A stretch of DNA of 15,663 bases from Armatimonadota bacterium (GTDB taxonomy: Bacteria; Armatimonadota; Abditibacteriia; CG2-30-59-28): the NCBI GenBank assembly GCA_016199605.1, contig JACQGJ010000547.1, forward strand, positions 1 through 15,663, in the 5' to 3' direction. Below, one piece after another: positions 7,263 through 14,848 of this stretch. The translations under genes were made by a program, and so were the position numbers. Each line of letters opens with the position of its first letter. Position 1 is the stretch's first letter. The notes below the pieces were generated by a model. It searched no databases. It saw only the letters and a list, made by a program, of their open reading frames with translations, and was not told where the DNA came from.

Positions 7263-8678
7263 TTACTCTCCTATGAGTTGTTCGATATCTTCACGTGATA
7301 CAGTGAACACGTCCATATCCTTGTTGACAGCCCCGAGGCTCACAAGGCACTCCGTGAAAAGCTCCCGAGTCTTCAACTCCAGGTCTTGCATTCCCATCTC
7401 TGTCATGCACCGAAGGATGTGTTGGCCCTTCTTCACGTGGGTCCGCTCGTCCGAGCGGATGAAATCGCTGATGTGCGCAAGGAGAGCGTCGTCCTTCTCC
7501 TGCGCTTTCTTGATCAGATCGTTGATCGTCTTCATCACACCCACTTCGCCGAACAGGTTGATCTCCGCCATGGCGTAAGCAGGTTCCATCGGTCCCCGAC
7601 AGGTGGAGCCCGTCAGACGATTGGGCAGCTCGAAGGGGTCGTAGCCCGCGGCCAACAGGGTCCGATGCCCGATCTCGGTGTGCCGAGCCTCATCCCAGGT
7701 GATGCGCGCCAAGTCGTATTCGGCCTTGAAGTCCTTGAATCGAATGTCCCAGAGAAAGGTGCCAAAGGCTTCGATGGCATCGACCTCATCCCGCTGGGTT
7801 CGAAAGAACCGTAGCCGCAGACTCTCATAGGAGTCAGGGGCGAACCTCGCCTCACCGTCGCCGACGTCATAGTCGCCGGTGTTTTTGAAGGTGACAAAGC
7901 GGGAATCGCGGACCGGCACGGTTCCTCGCTCATAGGGTTTCAGGGAGATCCTCATCGGGCTCGGTTCCTCATTGCGCGGGTCAGTGCCGGTCACGCCCCC
8001 GATGCTCCCGAGAAGCCGTTGTAGATGCCACCGCCACTGCGACAGTCGGCTCTCGTCAACTCCTCCCTCGATGTAGGCACCAATCGCGGCCTCCGCCCAG
8101 CCCAACATCGGCTCATAGTCGAGCAGAATGCGCTTCATTGCCCGCAGCGTGGGAGCGTCGGTGACTGGGTCGGTGTCGTCGAGGTGGTGACGATAGGCGA
8201 CTTCGAGCGCTTTGCCGGCCACTTGGTGGATTCCGACAAGCAACTCTGCCGCGTCGGAGGCAGACAGGACTTCTTCGATGAACCGGTCGATCTCCTCACT
8301 GCGATAGCCGTCAATGACGGAGAGATTCTTTTCCTGCTCGCTCAGCCTTTCTCGGAGGAGGCGTGCAGCGTCCGCATGATAGAAGATGTGACGCGCCGTC
8401 TCGAGCTTCACCTCAAACTCAGGAATCGACAAAGTCCACGAACCGAGACCGTGGGACAGTCGCCGTTCGAAGTAGAAGAAACGCGTCAGGCGACGGGCGT
8501 TTTCGTCAACAGAGAACCTCCCCCCCAGTTGCCGGTGATCCCGCGGAAAGCGATAAGGGAAGGCTTCTCGACGGTCCCTCGCAGCGGATCGTTCGTTGGT
8601 CCTTGAAACAACCGGGAACTCCAATGAACGGTAACGGGACTCGCCGGGTTCCTCTTGGGTGGTGGGCAAAGCGGACAT
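7263..8678 (-). CDS. large ferritin-like di-iron protein, apparently with duplicated halves
   Basis: 471 residues; the ATG follows AGGAG by 6 bp. The C-terminal half (about 283-450) is a ferritin-like four-helix bundle with carboxylate-bridged di-iron ligands: Glu298 or Glu303 in RDEVDAIEAFG, E330-A-R-H333, Glu372 or Glu377 in AEINLFGEVG, and E411-R-T-H414. The N-terminal half (about 55-205) is also helical with similar spacing (FFYFERRL near 67-73, KLETARHIFYHADA near 91-104, AYRHH near 161-165), but canonical ExxH motifs are missing, so it may be a degenerate duplicate. The fold suggests an oxidase, oxygenase or iron-storage-like role; I cannot name a family more exactly. It is followed directly by the SDR, and preceded at 108 bp by a Gfo/Idh dehydrogenase, which suggests an oxidoreductive pathway. 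Confidence 0.75.
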   Translation of the reverse strand: MSALPTTQEEPGESRYRSLEFPVVSRTNERSAARDRREAFPYRFPRDHRQLGGRFSVDENARRLTRFFYFERRLSHGLGSWTLSIPEFEVKLETARHIFYHADAARLLRERLSEQEKNLSVIDGYRSEEIDRFIEEVLSASDAAELLVGIHQVAGKALEVAYRHHLDDTDPVTDAPTLRAMKRILLDYEPMLGWAEAAIGAYIEGGVDESRLSQWRWHLQRLLGSIGGVTGTDPRNEEPSPMRISLKPYERGTVPVRDSRFVTFKNTGDYDVGDGEARFAPDSYESLRLRFFRTQRDEVDAIEAFGTFLWDIRFKDFKAEYDLARITWDEARHTEIGHRTLLAAGYDPFELPNRLTGSTCRGPMEPAYAMAEINLFGEVGVMKTINDLIKKAQEKDDALLAHISDFIRSDERTHVKKGQHILRCMTEMGMQDLELKTRELFTECLVSLGAVNKDMDVFTVSREDIEQLIGE

Positions 8679-8705
8679 GGTAAGCTCCTAAGTCGGTCAA
8701 TAGTT

Positions 8706-8722
8706 CGAGGAGGCCCTCCTCG
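8706..8722. promoter_or_regulatory. perfect palindrome upstream of the ferritin-like gene
   Basis: CGAGGAG-GCC-CTCCTCG has 7-bp perfect arms and lies 28 bp upstream of the ferritin-like ATG, within the 108-bp gap after the Gfo/Idh gene. It could be an operator or an mRNA hairpin affecting translation. No T-run follows on the minus strand, so it is not an intrinsic terminator. About one such palindrome is expected by chance in 15 kb. Confidence 0.3.
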
Positions 8723-8786
8723 CGGATAACCTCCCGACAGTTGCTATTCTGCCCCCACCTGCCGGGTTGTCTATAGCGCCCCATCT

Positions 8787-9839
8787 TCATGGTTCGATGG
8801 GCATCTGCCTCAGCCGCTCTCTCAACTCACTCCACTGCTCATCCGTCAGCGTGGAAGGAAGGTTGATGCGCCGTCCCTCATAGACCGACTGCAGCGCCCC
8901 CATCAACGCATTGAACGAAGCGCGGGCCACTTCAAAACGGTTCAAGTGTGGAGGTCCACCATCGAGCCAATCCGCCACTGCCTGAGTGAAGTCCCTTTGT
9001 CCGGCCCATCCCTGGTTTGTCCAACTACTCTCGCCCTGGACCGGCGTTGACATTCCTTCGCATTGGAACCGGTAACCTTTGTTTTGCGTGAGGCTCAACC
9101 AACCTTTAGCGCCCAGGAAATCGTAATGCAGGTGCATCCAGAACTCCTCCTCCCACGGTGTGCCCAGGGCTTCAGGATCGCAATCCAGAACCACCCGCAC
9201 GTTGTCAGGAAACCAGTATTCAGCGAACATGCTTTCCGGCGCGCGATGCGTAACCTGGTAGCCAGTCTCATTGATTCCATAGGCCATGGCCCACACAGCC
9301 TCCGGCTGGGCCTCGTCGAGAAAGAACATCAGCAAGTCCATCATGTGGGGGCCCATCCCCATCATGTTGCCTTTGCTGCTGGCGCGCACGAAGTGGAGGT
9401 CCCCCAACTTGTTCCGGAGGATCTCGCGAATCGTGCCGTCTCGGAACTGCGGGAAATAGCGTCGCTGGCAATTGACGATAATCTTCAGCCCTGACTCGTT
9501 GTGAACTCGCTCCAAACCGGCCATATCCGACGGAAGGATGGCGATGGGTTTTTCAATGACGACCGCCTTGACCCCCGCTTTGGCCGCGCATTCGGCTTCC
9601 CAGACGCGATTCCCCGGGTTGGTCACGACGTGGACGATGTCGGGCTTTACCTCCCCCAAGGCGGTCTCGTAGTCTTCGTAGGAGGCGGGGACGTTGAACT
9701 TCTGTGCGAAGCTCTCGCGCTTCTCCTGCACGAGGTCACAGACTGCTGCCATCTCCATGTTCTTCAGTTCCCTGTAGACGTCGATGTGTTCCGTCGCCCT
9801 TCCGCCACATCCAAGTAGTAAGGATTTGTAGGTTCCCAT
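8787..9839 (-). CDS. Gfo/Idh/MocA-family oxidoreductase
   Basis: 350 residues. The N-terminal Rossmann fold has LLLGCGGRATEH (7-18), CDLVQEKR (34-41, Asp35 at the end of strand 2) and the family signature EKP (96-98). The catalytic region GMGPHMMDLL (161-170) supplies His165 and Asp168, typical of sugar or cyclitol dehydrogenases of this family. It is cytoplasmic and NAD(P)-dependent and probably oxidises or reduces a sugar, inositol or amino-sugar derivative; the substrate is unknown. The ATG at 9839 has an AAAGGAAG ribosome site about 12 bp upstream, longer than usual; the frame continues upstream without another ATG or GTG until a stop. It is the first gene of a possible three-gene series with the ferritin-like protein and the SDR. 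Confidence 0.85.
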   Translation of the reverse strand: MGTYKSLLLGCGGRATEHIDVYRELKNMEMAAVCDLVQEKRESFAQKFNVPASYEDYETALGEVKPDIVHVVTNPGNRVWEAECAAKAGVKAVVIEKPIAILPSDMAGLERVHNESGLKIIVNCQRRYFPQFRDGTIREILRNKLGDLHFVRASSKGNMMGMGPHMMDLLMFFLDEAQPEAVWAMAYGINETGYQVTHRAPESMFAEYWFPDNVRVVLDCDPEALGTPWEEEFWMHLHYDFLGAKGWLSLTQNKGYRFQCEGMSTPVQGESSWTNQGWAGQRDFTQAVADWLDGGPPHLNRFEVARASFNALMGALQSVYEGRRINLPSTLTDEQWSELRERLRQMPIEP

Positions 9840-10205
9840 GGGTATCAGTTGCTTCCTTTCTCTGCAAACGGAGCCAAGCTCCGCAAGAATACGGGCATGA
9901 GTTTACCACGAAGCCCATGAGTATGACCATCAGGATACAGTTGATAGGTTGAGGAGCGGGGGAAGTTTGCCAGGTGGCACATTCCCGCGACCTCTTGAGG
10001 GACAACAAAAAATTGAAACTATTTTACCGGTTTTTTTGTCTTAAGACTCATCGGAAAGTACTGAGGGGGGCGCCAAGGATCTGCCGACAACCCGGCCTTT
10101 GCAGAGAGCGAGAAGAGCGCCACGATGGTAAACAAGGGCAGAATTCGTGGCATACTATCGTTACACGGCTTTCCGTGGTGGATTCCTACGAGAGGAGGTG
10201 AATCG
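9840..10205. other. 366-bp divergent intergenic region
   Basis: This gap separates the Gfo/Idh start (minus) from the zinc-ribbon start (plus). I see no gene in it. It contains a perfect hairpin CGGAGC-CAA-GCTCCG at 9869-9883 in the Gfo/Idh leader, an AT-rich tract at about 10004-10037, and the palindrome GTCTTAAGAC at 10038-10047. Promoters probably lie in the AT-rich tract, but no hexamer pair with 16-18 bp spacing convinced me on either strand. Confidence 0.5.
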
Positions 10206-10406
10206 ATGGACCAGAAAAGTAATAATACTATCCGTTGTGTACAGTGCGGTCAGTCCCTGAAGACGATCCCGGGCAAGCCGATCGTCGCCAACCTCCCAAT
10301 CCTTTGCAAGGAGTGTTTCGGTCTGGGGACGTATGAAAGGAAGGGACGGTCATGGCTGGATCTGTTATATGCTCCGGCCGGAAGTCCTGGTGAAGAGGTG
10401 GATTAG
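10206..10406 (+). CDS. 66-residue zinc-ribbon protein
   Basis: The ATG at 10206 is chosen because AGGAGGT ends 6 bp upstream; a longer frame from 10125 has no ribosome site. Two Cys pairs, C11-V-Q-C14 (RCVQCGQSL) and C34-K-E-C37 (LCKECFGLG), are 19 residues apart, a treble-clef or zinc-ribbon spacing. The rest is short: a basic GTYERKGRSW segment and an acidic tail ending GEEVD. Such small proteins often bind nucleic acid or act as protein adaptors, but the function is unknown. It is transcribed alone, divergent from the Gfo/Idh gene, and followed by a hairpin-rich terminator region. The excellent ribosome site and the Cys spacing are the main evidence that it is real. Confidence 0.8.
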   Translation: MDQKSNNTIRCVQCGQSLKTIPGKPIVANLPILCKECFGLGTYERKGRSWLDLLYAPAGSPGEEVD

Positions 10407-10499
10407 CGAAGGGCACTCGGACATCGAGGGGCCGGAGCTTGATCTGCCAGGATGTTCGAGAAGTCACTTTCGGGTGAAGTTCCATGGTGCAACAAACCT

Positions 10500-10545
10500 C
10501 CTGAACTTCATGTTCAGGCGTGGACTTCGCCCGTTTTCTTTTTGG
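10500..10545 (+). terminator. candidate terminator region of the zinc-ribbon gene
   Basis: CCTGAAC-TTCAT-GTTCAGG (10500-10518) is a perfect 7-bp hairpin. It is followed 15 nt later by GTTTTCTTTTT (10533-10543). The small GGCG...CGCC stem between them (10517-10531) directly precedes the T-run. The stems are not ideally placed, so this is probable rather than certain. It lies 94 bp after the zinc-ribbon stop and before the convergent ThDP-enzyme end. Confidence 0.5.
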
Positions 10546-10554
10546 GGGGGAAGT

Positions 10555-10571
10555 CGGACTCCGCGAGTCCG
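10555..10571. other. perfect palindrome just past the ThDP-enzyme stop
   Basis: CGGACTC-CGC-GAGTCCG has 7-bp perfect arms and begins 7 bp after the stop codon of the ThDP-enzyme gene. No T-run follows on the minus strand. It resembles the operator-like core at 3360-3376 at 14 of 17 positions. Its place at a convergent gene end favours an mRNA 3' hairpin over an operator. Confidence 0.4.
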
Positions 10572-10577
10572 CAGGGA

Positions 10578-12212
10578 TCAGACCTCCCGCCAGTCGCCCC
10601 ACTCAGTGCGGACTTCGATGACCGCAGGCTGCTTGAGGTTCAATGCTGTCTGAAGAGCTGCGCGGAAAGACGCTTCAGAGTCGGAGCGGAAGGCCGCGAC
10701 CCCGAAAGAACTCGCGTACTGAACGAGATCCGGGTTGTTCAAATCCACCTCGAAGAACCGGCTCTCGTAACGGTTACGCATGATCCGCTTCATCGCCCCG
10801 TAGGAACTGTCGTTGTGAACTACAGCGAGAACCGGCAACCGGTACCGAGCCATGGTTGCCAGTTCCTGTGAGGTCATCAGGAAGCCACCGTCTCCGCTGA
10901 GGGAAACAACGGTCCACTCCGGCGCACCCACTTTGGCCCCCACGGCTGCAGGCAACCCCCAACCCAGAGCGATGAAATTGGCCGGATAGTTGAAGGTCCG
11001 AGGGTAGTCAACCGGAAAGTCGGTTTCCATGGCGTGTCCCAACTCGCAAGTATCGCTCATCACAATCGCCTCAGGGGGCAAAACCTCCCGCATCACGGAG
11101 ATGGCCCAGTGGCGAGAGGGTTGTGGTGACGCTTTCATCGAGAGGAGGCGGTTGTCCCACGCATTGCCCGTCACGGCAGGCAGCTCTCGCAGGATTTGCT
11201 GCAAGATGCTCTTGGCCTCTCCCACGATACCAACTTCCACCCGGTAGTTCGCGCCAATCTGGTCGGGGTCGATGTCGATCTGGATCAACCGGCGGGGAAC
11301 CACCATGCGCCAGTGCTCGGTGACAACTTCCGTGAAGCGGCATCCGACAGCGACCATCACATCGGTGTGAGGCAGAGCCTCTTTTGCAGCGGAGGACCGG
11401 GCATGACCAAGGCTCCAGTCGTGGGACTCAGGGACGGCGCCTTTTCCCATTGTCGTCGTTATGACGGGTGCGTGCAGTCTCTCCGCCAGATGGCGGATTT
11501 CCGAGGTCGCGTCCGCGGCGATAACTCCCCCTCCCGCCATTATCAGCGGCGACTTGCAGTCCCGCAGCATGGTGAGAGCGTGTTGCATCGAGGTCGGGCT
11601 GCCCTGCCGGTTGGCAGTTCCTCTCGTGAGGTCCTTGGGAAACCCCCGCAGCAGGTCACGGTGCAATCTCGCCTGCCAAAAATCCTGGGGGACCGAGATC
11701 TGGACGGGACGGATTCGCGGGGTATGAAGCTGCGCAAACGCCTCGGCAAGGGTCTCCACCAAGTCCTCGGCTCTCTGAACCAGAGCGTTCCACTTGGTGA
11801 TCGGCTTGAAGAAGGATTGGAGGTCCATCTCGTGGTAGGCGCCTCGCTCTTCATTGACGCGACTGGAATCCACCTGCCCAGAGATCAGAAGAACCGGAAT
11901 CCCGTCCGCATACGCCTCGGCAATCCCGGTGGAGGCATTGGTGGCGCCGGGCCCAGCGGTCGTGATTACCACACCGACTTCCCCTGTTGCCCGAGCATAC
12001 CCGTCCGCCATGAAAGCGCCCGCTTGCTCGTTGCGACAAAGGATATGACGAAGAGACCCCGAGGTGTCCGAGGTTTGCGCCAGCCGACGACTCAGAGCGT
12101 CATACACTGCCACTGAATGCGACCCGGGCATCCCGAAGACAGCCTTGACGCCGGCGCGGACCAAACACTCCACCAGCGCATCCGCCCCGGTCATAATGTG
12201 GGCATCACTCAT
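10578..12212 (-). CDS. ThDP-dependent enzyme, acetolactate-synthase-like
   Basis: 544 residues, full length for the family. The PYR domain (about 7-175) has FGMPGSHSV, the activating Glu62 in RNEQAGAFMADGYARATG, and TTAGPGATN (84-92). The central domain (about 205-340) has MAGGGV and ALPHTDVMVAVGCRF. The PP domain (about 370-540) has NYPANFIALGWGLPAAVG and the Mg/ThDP motif G440-D-G-G...N467. Family members form or break C-C bonds next to a carbonyl, for example acetolactate synthesis or 2-keto-acid lyase reactions. The GAMKRIMRNRY segment differs from the GMVRQWQ of biosynthetic AHAS, and no small IlvN/IlvH subunit is present, so a catabolic or special role is likelier. GGGAG lies 7 bp before the ATG. 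It lies 38 bp after the response regulator in the same operon. Confidence 0.85.
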   Translation of the reverse strand: MSDAHIMTGADALVECLVRAGVKAVFGMPGSHSVAVYDALSRRLAQTSDTSGSLRHILCRNEQAGAFMADGYARATGEVGVVITTAGPGATNASTGIAEAYADGIPVLLISGQVDSSRVNEERGAYHEMDLQSFFKPITKWNALVQRAEDLVETLAEAFAQLHTPRIRPVQISVPQDFWQARLHRDLLRGFPKDLTRGTANRQGSPTSMQHALTMLRDCKSPLIMAGGGVIAADATSEIRHLAERLHAPVITTTMGKGAVPESHDWSLGHARSSAAKEALPHTDVMVAVGCRFTEVVTEHWRMVVPRRLIQIDIDPDQIGANYRVEVGIVGEAKSILQQILRELPAVTGNAWDNRLLSMKASPQPSRHWAISVMREVLPPEAIVMSDTCELGHAMETDFPVDYPRTFNYPANFIALGWGLPAAVGAKVGAPEWTVVSLSGDGGFLMTSQELATMARYRLPVLAVVHNDSSYGAMKRIMRNRYESRFFEVDLNNPDLVQYASSFGVAAFRSDSEASFRAALQTALNLKQPAVIEVRTEWGDWREV

Positions 12213-12250
12213 TGGAAGACTCCCGTGATACGAGGTTGGGGGGACTTGGC

Positions 12251-12694
12251 CTAACCATGCTCGATTTTGTTCCTGAATTGCTCCAGCTTGCGGATGGTAT
12301 CAGTCGTGGATCGCCTCTGCTCGAGAGCTTGATCCACTTTCAGGCAGATGAGATCATACACGTCCACTCCCGGCAGGTTTTTCTCGACGTAGTCGAAGGC
12401 GCCGTGTTTCATGCACTCCACCGCATTGGCAACATTGCCGTAAGCGGTGAGGACTATTACTTCCGTAAACAAGTCGCGGGAAACTACTGCTTTGAGGATG
12501 TTGAGTCCGCTGTCGGGATGCTCCATTAGCATATCGGTGAGCACGACATCATAGGGCGTATCGCTCCTTTTGATGAGATCGAGGGCCTCATGCTCGCCCC
12601 CGGTGGTCGTCACCTCGTGTCCTTCACGCTGCAGACGCCGCTGCAACGCTGAACGCGCATCTTCTTCGTCGTCTATGACCAAGACCTTACTCAT
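12251..12694 (-). CDS. single-domain response regulator (CheY-like receiver)
   Basis: 147 residues. The receiver domain (about 3-125) has the acidic pocket Asp8-Asp9 in VIDDEED, the phosphoacceptor Asp54 in VVLTDMLME, Thr83 in VLTAYG and Lys105 in YVEKNL. No DNA-binding or enzymatic output domain follows. The last ~25 residues are a charged, probably helical tail (QALEQRRSTTDTIRKLEQF). It likely acts by protein contact or as an intermediate in a phosphorelay. The ATG overlaps the kinase stop as ATGA, and GGAGG lies 7 bp upstream inside the kinase gene, so translation is coupled to the kinase. The ThDP enzyme follows 38 bp later. Confidence 0.9.
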   Translation of the reverse strand: MSKVLVIDDEEDARSALQRRLQREGHEVTTTGGEHEALDLIKRSDTPYDVVLTDMLMEHPDSGLNILKAVVSRDLFTEVIVLTAYGNVANAVECMKHGAFDYVEKNLPGVDVYDLICLKVDQALEQRRSTTDTIRKLEQFRNKIEHG

Positions 12695-14655
12695 GTTTCT
12701 CCCTCCAGAAGGGTATGTAGTGGGCAGTCGGTTTGTTTGGGGGAAATCGACATGTTCTTCCTCGGGGCGCTCTCCCCGTTCACCGGTAAGAGGATTACGA
12801 ATCTCGCCCCACAGCCCTCGTCCCCCAGTTCTTTGATGGTGCCCTTATGCGCCTGTATGATGCCCTGGACGATCGAAAGACCCAGGCCCATCCCTTTCGC
12901 TTTGGTGGAATAGAACGGATCGAATATCTTGATCTTGTTTTCCCTTTGGACTCCCGGTCCCTCATCCAAGAATTCGATTTTCAAGTGTGGCTTTTCGAGC
13001 GGTCGTCCGTAAACCTCGTTCAGGTCCCGGGGCTCGGCGAGACTTGTCCGAACGTGACACCTTCCACCGTTGGGTTGCTCCGCCACAGCGTTCTCGATCA
13101 ACTCTGCAAAGGCGCTGTGCAGCTTGGACGGGTCTGCTTTCACCAAAGGCAACTCTCGCAAGAGCGACAGGGAGAGCACGACCTTGGAATCGGCCGGAAG
13201 GGTTTCTCGCGCCGCCTGCTCCACAACCGAATTCAGGTCAACCCTGACCGGGCGAATCTGGTCTGAGCGGACAAAATCCCTGAACTCTTGAAGCATCTCC
13301 TCAACCCGGAAGATGCCGCGTTTAATCTTCTCCACCAGTTCCTGGGTGGTCGCTTTATCTGCCAGATCGTCAGCCACCAGGAACTCAAATTCGTTGATCT
13401 GTCCCTTGATCCCAAAAATCGCATTCCCCATCATGTGCGCTGTGCGCGCCGACATCTCGCCCAAGGCCGCCATGCGCTCGGAAACGATCACCCGATCCAT
13501 CAAATGGGCGTTCTCAATCGAGATGGCAATCTGGCTGGCGAGAGTCCACATGATGTCTTCGTCGGCATCGGTGAACTCATCAGGGATGAAAGCCTGCGAC
13601 GAGCGATGTCGCCGAACAGCCCGGAGGACACCCAGGAGCTCCTCGTGTCCGCAAATCGGAACCGCCAGGAAGGCCCCCAGCTCCTTGGGAGGCAACTCCA
13701 CGTAGAGGCCCTTCCAACGCGGGTCCTTCGCCGGGTCTACGATGCGAATGGACTGGCGATGCAGGCCGACCCATCCTGTCAGTCCGTAACCCAGATCGTA
13801 GGACGCATCGGGGTCTCCAATGTGGCTTGACAGGGGGCCGTAGGAATCAGCCAGGACCAGCTTGCCCGATTCTCGATTCCAGAGGAATATCGAGCAATCC
13901 TCAGCCGGGAGTATCTCGGTCGTAACTTTGGTGATCTTGCTGGTAAGTTCCCGCAGGTCCGTTTCCGAACTCATGCCTTTCCCAATCTCGATCAGGGCCT
14001 TCTCCCGCGCCTGGTAGTGAGCGAGAGACAAGGCCAGAGCCGCACGATTGGCCAAAGCCATGAGATGTCTTTCGTCCTGCTCATTGAAGGACTCGTACTC
14101 CGGGCTCTCTACGTTGAGAACACCAATCGTGCAACCGCTCCGGTCGATGAGCGGGACCGCTAACTCACTGCGCACATCCGAGAAGAACTCGATGTAGTAG
14201 GGATCGGTGAGCACGTTCCCGCATCGATAGGGCTTGCCAGTGGTGGCTACCTGCGTGGTAATCCCGCGCCCGACTTGCTCGGAGATCGGAACCCGTGCGG
14301 TTCGCTTGGCTTGGTCCCAACCCTCTCCCAGCGTGAAACGCACGGCAAGCTCTCCCGTCCTGAGATCCACCAACGCGAGGAAACCCCGATTGGCGGGAAG
14401 CGCTTCGACGGCCTGGACGAGGGTCTCCGTCAGCAAGGCCTCGTGCTCCGGGAGCATTTCATCGATCGGCTCGGCCAGAGCCGCCGCCACCGTTTTCTCG
14501 AGGTCTCCCTGAGGCGGTGGTTTGCTCAGTGCGCTTGGAGACAGTCGGTCATTGGTTGTTGCCCGTCCGGGCAGCAGAACCGGGTCTGATTCACGCACCT
14601 GCAAGACCGGATTCGTTTCCCCCGACTCACCGGGACGTTCTCTCAACACGGTCAC
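12691..14655 (-). CDS. GAF-GAF sensor histidine kinase
   Basis: 654 residues with a GTG start at 14655; the ribosome site is weak (GAAAGA just upstream), so the start is moderately certain. There are no membrane segments, so it is a cytoplasmic sensor. A low-complexity N-terminus (1-55) precedes GAF1 (about 70-212; GFLALVD, ELAVPLIDR, GVLNVESPE) and GAF2 (about 220-385; CSIFLWN, GLTGWV, FLAVPICG). The dimerisation helix has His407 in SARTAHMMGNAIFGIKG. The ATPase domain has N-box Asn522 (ELIENAV), G1 DEGPGV (564-569), F-box FDPFYSTK (578-585) and G2 GMGLGLSIV (588-596). It phosphorylates the following response regulator, with a 4-bp gene overlap. The residue after His407 is Met instead of the usual Glu or Asp, which is unusual for HisKA kinases. 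Confidence 0.9.
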   Translation of the reverse strand: MTVLRERPGESGETNPVLQVRESDPVLLPGRATTNDRLSPSALSKPPPQGDLEKTVAAALAEPIDEMLPEHEALLTETLVQAVEALPANRGFLALVDLRTGELAVRFTLGEGWDQAKRTARVPISEQVGRGITTQVATTGKPYRCGNVLTDPYYIEFFSDVRSELAVPLIDRSGCTIGVLNVESPEYESFNEQDERHLMALANRAALALSLAHYQAREKALIEIGKGMSSETDLRELTSKITKVTTEILPAEDCSIFLWNRESGKLVLADSYGPLSSHIGDPDASYDLGYGLTGWVGLHRQSIRIVDPAKDPRWKGLYVELPPKELGAFLAVPICGHEELLGVLRAVRRHRSSQAFIPDEFTDADEDIMWTLASQIAISIENAHLMDRVIVSERMAALGEMSARTAHMMGNAIFGIKGQINEFEFLVADDLADKATTQELVEKIKRGIFRVEEMLQEFRDFVRSDQIRPVRVDLNSVVEQAARETLPADSKVVLSLSLLRELPLVKADPSKLHSAFAELIENAVAEQPNGGRCHVRTSLAEPRDLNEVYGRPLEKPHLKIEFLDEGPGVQRENKIKIFDPFYSTKAKGMGLGLSIVQGIIQAHKGTIKELGDEGCGARFVILLPVNGESAPRKNMSISPKQTDCPLHTLLEGET

Positions 14656-14750
14656 TCTTTCGCCAGGAGGTTGCTGCGTCTGATCCAGAAACGTTGGGAA
14701 CTTGCTACCGAGCTGCGCGGGCTCAAGTGTCGCCGTGGCAGCCTTTCGCT

Positions 14751-14779
14751 ATTCTACTCAAACGGCCTTAGCTTGGCAA
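14751..14779 (-). promoter_or_regulatory. sigma70-like promoter of the kinase operon
   Basis: On the minus strand TTGCCA (14779-14774) is followed after exactly 17 bp by TAGAAT (14756-14751), each 5 of 6 to consensus. It would start transcription near 14744, about 90 nt upstream of the GTG start of the histidine kinase. Confidence 0.65.
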
Positions 14780-14793
14780 CACAAAGGGGACAC

Positions 14794-14815
14794 AAAAAGG
14801 GGAAACCGAGCCCCC
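14794..14815 (-). terminator. weak terminator candidate after the membrane-protein gene
   Basis: On the minus strand a GGGG run (about 14814-14811) can pair with CCCC (14802-14799) and is followed at once by TTTTT (14798-14794). The stem is short with a 9-nt loop. Its place, between the membrane-protein stop at 14849 and the kinase promoter at 14779, supports a terminator. Confidence 0.35.
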
Positions 14816-14848
14816 GTCATTTGGCGGCGCGGATCGGGGAGTCACCGG

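Noticed and set aside
8506..8790. 94-residue minus-strand frame whose ATG overlaps the Gfo/Idh stop as ATGA
   Set aside because: The overlap looks like translational coupling, but the frame runs 173 bp into the ferritin-like gene in another frame and the product is basic and motif-free.
4251..9917. 12-bp direct repeat CCACGAAGCCCA at 4251 and 9906
   Set aside because: Several 12-bp matches are expected by chance in a 15.7-kb window, and nothing else around the copies is alike.
9736..10008. 90-residue minus-strand frame with a short hydrophobic Cys-containing stretch
   Set aside because: It overlaps the Gfo/Idh start in another frame, lacks a ribosome site, and the hydrophobic stretch is too short to support a membrane protein.
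11196..12116. 306-residue plus-strand open frame
   Set aside because: It is antisense to the ThDP-enzyme gene, whose catalytic motifs are clear. The predicted product shows no family features.
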